Below, piece after piece: positions 61,452-64,000 of a DNA stretch of 64,000 nt. The position numbers and the translations under genes are program-made. Source of the DNA: a bacterium D16-76 (GTDB lineage: Bacteria > Bacillota > Clostridia > Oscillospirales > Acutalibacteraceae); assembly GCA_009917445.1 (NCBI GenBank), contig QZEE01000004.1:1-64000 (forward strand). The letters run 5' to 3'. Below the pieces are notes generated by a model. That model ran no database searches and was not told where the DNA came from. It worked only from the letters and a program-made list of their open reading frames with translations. Each line of letters starts with the position of its first letter. Position 1 is the first letter of the stretch.

Positions 61452-62198
61452 ATGGCAGGGGGAAAAGACGAACTGCTGCTGCGCAAGCTGGAAGACGGGC
61501 TGCGCAAGGCCCGGGGCCGCCCGGCCTTTTTAGGGTTTTTAGACGAAAGCCAGCAAGCCACGCTAAAAGAGGCCCTCACCTACCGGCGCGAGGCGGCGCC
61601 CCTGTTCTGGGGCGGCTTCCCTGGGGCCCAGCGGGCCATGCTGGGCCTCTTCCCAGACTACCAGGACCCAGACCCCAGCGCTTTCCCCATAGGGGCGGTA
61701 ACCTTCACCTACCGCCCCGAGGACAAGCCCGGCCACCGGGATTTCCTGGGGGCCATGCTGGCCCTGGGGGTAGAGCGCAGCGTAATCGGGGACATCCTGG
61801 TTGGCGAGGGGCGCAGCGTGGCTTTTGTCAAGGAAGAAATGGCGGCCTACTTTGCCGACAATCTAAAGAAAATAGGCCGCATAGGGGTAAAAACGGCCCT
61901 GGGCGCAGAAGAGCCGCTGCCCGGGGGCCCTACCTTCCTGGAAATCAAAGGCGTGGCGGCGTCCAGCCGCCTAGACTGCCTAACGGCCGTTATGGCCCGC
62001 ACCAGCCGGGAGAAAGCCAGCGCTATGGTGCAGGCAGGCCTGGTGCAGCTAAACCATAAGGAAACACTGAGCCCATCGGCCCGGGTAGAAGCGGGGGACA
62101 CCCTTTCCATACGGGGCCAGGGCAAGTTCATCCTGGACCGGTTGGGGCCAAAGACCCAAAAAGGCCGGCTTTCGGTGCAAGGCAGGAAATATCAATAA
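61452..62198 (+). CDS. ylmH: YlmH family RNA-binding S4-domain protein
   Basis: The 248-residue protein has a YlmH N-terminal domain and a C-terminal S4 RNA-binding domain (about 175-235: SSRLDCLTAVMARTSREKASAMVQAGLVQLN). In Bacillus YlmH helps rescue stalled ribosomes and is encoded in the division cluster. It starts 3 bases after the sepF stop, so it is coupled, and divIVA follows after 16 bases. Confidence 0.93.
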   Translation: MAGGKDELLLRKLEDGLRKARGRPAFLGFLDESQQATLKEALTYRREAAPLFWGGFPGAQRAMLGLFPDYQDPDPSAFPIGAVTFTYRPEDKPGHRDFLGAMLALGVERSVIGDILVGEGRSVAFVKEEMAAYFADNLKKIGRIGVKTALGAEEPLPGGPTFLEIKGVAASSRLDCLTAVMARTSREKASAMVQAGLVQLNHKETLSPSARVEAGDTLSIRGQGKFILDRLGPKTQKGRLSVQGRKYQ

Positions 62199-62214
62199 GG
62201 GGGATACCGAACCA

Positions 62215-63342
62215 ATGCTGACGGTAAAGGAAATAAACGAGGTAAGCTTTGGCAAGGCCGGCTTTTCCGGCTATAAGCCGGAGGACGTGGACAATTTCAT
62301 CGATGAGGTGGCCGCGTCCTTTGAGCAGCTGGAAAAAGAGCGGGACGCCGCCCAGTCGCAGCTGCAGGAGCTGGCACAGAAAAATGCCGCCCTGCAGGCC
62401 AAGGCGGAAGACTTGGCCGCCAAAAACGCCGACCTGCAAAAAAAGCTTTCCATTTTGGCGCAAAAGATCGAATCCTACCGGGAGGACGAGGACGGTATCA
62501 AAGAGGCCATAATCAGCGCCCAGCGCATGGGCAAGCAAGAGGTGCAGCAGGCCAAGGACAAATCGGCCATTATGCTGGCCGACGCCAAGGACGAAGCCCA
62601 GAAGATCCTAGACGAAGCCAAAACCGAAGCCGCCAAAATGGCCGGTGAGTACGCCACCCAGGCCGAGGCCAAAAAGTCGGAGCTGGAAGAGATCAAGCGG
62701 CAGGTGTCCACCTTCCGGGTGTCCCTTTTAGAAATGTACAAAAAGCACCTGGAGTGCATCGACCACATCCCCTCCTTCCGGGCCAAAGACGAAAGCCGGC
62801 CCGCAGAGGAGTCGGCCACAGATATCGAAAGGGAGCAAAAGCTTTTAGAGGAGCGCCAGGCCCAGCAGAAGCGCCAAATGGAAGAAGAGCGTGAAGCCGA
62901 GCGCCAAAGGCAGATCCAGCGCCAGCGGGAGATTGAGCAGCAGCGGGAGGCGGAGCGCCAGCGCCAAATCGAGCAGCAGCGGGAGGCGGAGCGCCAGCGC
63001 CAAATCGAGCAGCAGCGGGAAGCCGAGCGCCAGCGCCAAATCGAGCAGCAGCGGGAAGCGGAGCGCCAGCGCCAAATCGAGCAACAGCGGGAAGCGGAAC
63101 GCCAACGCCGCCAGCAGGCCGTGGAAGAACCAGGCCTTGAGGACCGGGTCAGCTATGTGCAGGAGCAGCTGCAGCCCTCGGTGCCAGAAGGGGACTATGG
63201 CGACCTGTCGGACGTAGGCATCAAAACCTACAGCAACATCCCCGAGACCCTGCGCCGTGAAAAGAGCAGCCATTTCAGCAACATCCAGTTTGGCGACGAC
63301 GTAGAGCTGGACCCCCGGGAGTCCCGCAAGCGCAAGCGCTAA
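62215..63342 (+). CDS. divIVA: Cell-pole/septum protein DivIVA with repeat-expanded tail
   Basis: The 375-residue protein has the DivIVA N-terminal domain (FGKAGFSGYKPEDVDNFIDEV, residues 12-32), which binds curved membrane, then long coiled coils to about residue 190. A tail of nearly identical 12-residue units (Q-Q-R-E-A-E-R-Q-R-Q-I-E, about residues 241-298) follows, then an acidic C-terminal part ending in RKRKR. Bacillus DivIVA has about 164 residues, so this form is more than twice as long. GGGGGATACCGA is the RBS. It is last but one in the division cluster. Confidence 0.94.
   Translation: MLTVKEINEVSFGKAGFSGYKPEDVDNFIDEVAASFEQLEKERDAAQSQLQELAQKNAALQAKAEDLAAKNADLQKKLSILAQKIESYREDEDGIKEAIISAQRMGKQEVQQAKDKSAIMLADAKDEAQKILDEAKTEAAKMAGEYATQAEAKKSELEEIKRQVSTFRVSLLEMYKKHLECIDHIPSFRAKDESRPAEESATDIEREQKLLEERQAQQKRQMEEEREAERQRQIQRQREIEQQREAERQRQIEQQREAERQRQIEQQREAERQRQIEQQREAERQRQIEQQREAERQRRQQAVEEPGLEDRVSYVQEQLQPSVPEGDYGDLSDVGIKTYSNIPETLRREKSSHFSNIQFGDDVELDPRESRKRKR
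62937..63112 (+). repeat. 36-bp tandem repeat (minisatellite) in divIVA
   Basis: About 4.8 copies of a 36-base unit encoding 12 residues, from 62937; copies differ by only a few silent changes (GAGGCG/GAAGCC/GAAGCG). Copy-number change keeps the frame. Confidence 0.9.
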
Positions 63343-63440
63343 AAAATAAATAAAGTAAAAAGCTAGAAAGCAGTAAAATCAAGAAGCCATAAAAAACCGG
63401 CAGAGGGACCGCCCCCCAAACGCAGCCCCTCTGCCCAAAA

Positions 63441-63515
63441 AAGCGAAGCGCGGGATTCCAAAGGGCCCCGGCCCTTTGGCGGGGTGCAGGGGCGGGGCCC
63501 CTGCCCGCCGGAGGC
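63441..63515 (+). repeat. Modular intergenic hairpin repeat between divIVA and lspA
   Basis: AAGCGAAGCGCGGGATTCC (shared with 26872-26890), CCCTTTGGCGGGG, a hairpin GCAGGGGC-ggg-GCCCCTGC (63486-63504), and CCGCCGGAGGC (shared with 51873-51883). Compared with 18764-18794, the hairpin arms differ but remain perfectly paired. Confidence 0.7.
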
Positions 63516-63540
63516 CATCCCGTGGCAGAAAGGGGCAATC

Positions 63541-64000
63541 GTGAAGGAAAAAAGGTGGATGTGGCTGTGGGCCGTGCTCGTAGGGGCCGCGGCGCTGATC
63601 GGGGCGGACCAGTGGACGAAAGCGCTGGCCGTAGAAGCTAACCGTCAAGGGGGCCTGCCGGTGCCGGTGATACCGGGGCTGCTGGAGTTCTGCTACGTGG
63701 AAAACTACGCGGCGGCTATGGGCTTTTTTGCAGGCATGATCTGGCTGGTGGTGGCCTGTACGCTTCTAGTCAGCGGGGCGATCGTGGCGGCCCTGTTCCT
63801 CTATAAAAACCATACTGTTTTCAGCTACCTTACCTGCATGCTGCTGCTGGCCGGGGGGCTGGGCAACCTGTGGGACCGCTTCCACTACGGCTTTGTGGTG
63901 GACTTTATCCACGTGCTGTTTTTCCCCTACGTCTTCAATGTGGCCGATTGCTGCGTCACCATCGGCGTGGTGTGCTTTGCCCTGCACTATATCCTGGAAG
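63541..64000 (+). CDS. lspA: Lipoprotein signal peptidase, 3' end beyond the window
   Basis: The frame from GTG 63541 is open to the window edge (153 residues visible). It has four membrane segments and the signal-peptidase II motifs DQWTK (about 23-27), VENYAAAMG (about 52-60), GNLWDRFHYGFVVDF with one catalytic Asp (about 109-123), and FNVADCCVTIG with the second. It removes signal peptides from lipoproteins such as the one at 20434. AAAGGGG is the RBS. Only the last few residues are likely missing. It belongs to the division cluster, usually followed by rluD. Confidence 0.92.
   Translation, partial: MKEKRWMWLWAVLVGAAALIGADQWTKALAVEANRQGGLPVPVIPGLLEFCYVENYAAAMGFFAGMIWLVVACTLLVSGAIVAALFLYKNHTVFSYLTCMLLLAGGLGNLWDRFHYGFVVDFIHVLFFPYVFNVADCCVTIGVVCFALHYILE

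Noticed and set aside
62937-63112. Possible CRISPR array
   Set aside because: The 36-bp units are contiguous without spacers and lie in frame inside divIVA; no cas genes are in the window.
62845-63273. Leu/Ala/Phe-rich minus-strand frame opposite divIVA that looks like a membrane protein
   Set aside because: It is the antisense of the 36-bp divIVA repeats; the apparent hydrophobic periodicity is a by-product.

Overview
The window reads as a piece of chromosome from a spore-forming, anaerobic, high-GC member of the Clostridia, most like the Oscillospirales/Ruminococcaceae. The evidence is the sporulation set (spoIIGA-sigE, dpaA-dpaB, yunB), a one-protein pyruvate:ferredoxin oxidoreductase, an oxygen-sensitive Fe-S L-serine dehydratase, and the canonical Firmicutes order yggS-sepF-ylmH-divIVA-lspA. 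No species is assigned. I found no rRNA, tRNA, CRISPR array or intact insertion sequence.

Positions 1 to about 5345 are visibly AT-richer than the rest and form the right end of an acquired element. They carry the end of a type I restriction specificity subunit, a Gabija-like pair (OLD-family ATPase/TOPRIM nuclease plus UvrD-like helicase), and a DUF6061 protein. The last ~95 codons of rlmD, encoding an extra C-terminal tail, have the same composition, so the element appears to have integrated into and replaced the 3' end of rlmD.

From 6.7 to 15 kb lie a candidate small RNA, ireB, a cell-surface protein with four cadherin-like repeats, a LexA-box-controlled operon (dinB, a DNA-repair radical SAM protein and its DUF4130 partner), a MITE-like inverted repeat and deoB. 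From 15 to 26 kb come two GNAT acetyltransferases, an ACT/PFL pair, L-serine dehydratase, a solute-binding lipoprotein with a hairpin over its ribosome binding site, coaBC, an orphan 62-residue gene and spoIIGA-sigE. From 26 to 41 kb come a cyclophilin, a small XRE regulator, nifJ, a PilZ protein beside a GGDEF response regulator, a TetR regulator, an ECF sigma/anti-sigma/His-rich secreted protein operon, a heterodimeric ABC exporter and dpaAB under a sigma-K-like promoter.

From 42 to 64 kb nearly all genes run rightward: metY, yunB, ligA, galK, then a long tRNA-modification and mismatch-repair block (miaB, ylbF, mutS, mutL, miaA) and the cell-division block ending in a truncated lspA.

The least explained material is intergenic. 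Several gaps carry modular hairpin elements whose loops and flanks are conserved while the stem arms change in a compensating way. The other leading candidates for new biology are the ECF/anti-sigma/His-rich operon, the small RNA at 7.0 kb, and the SOS control of the radical SAM/DUF4130 pair.
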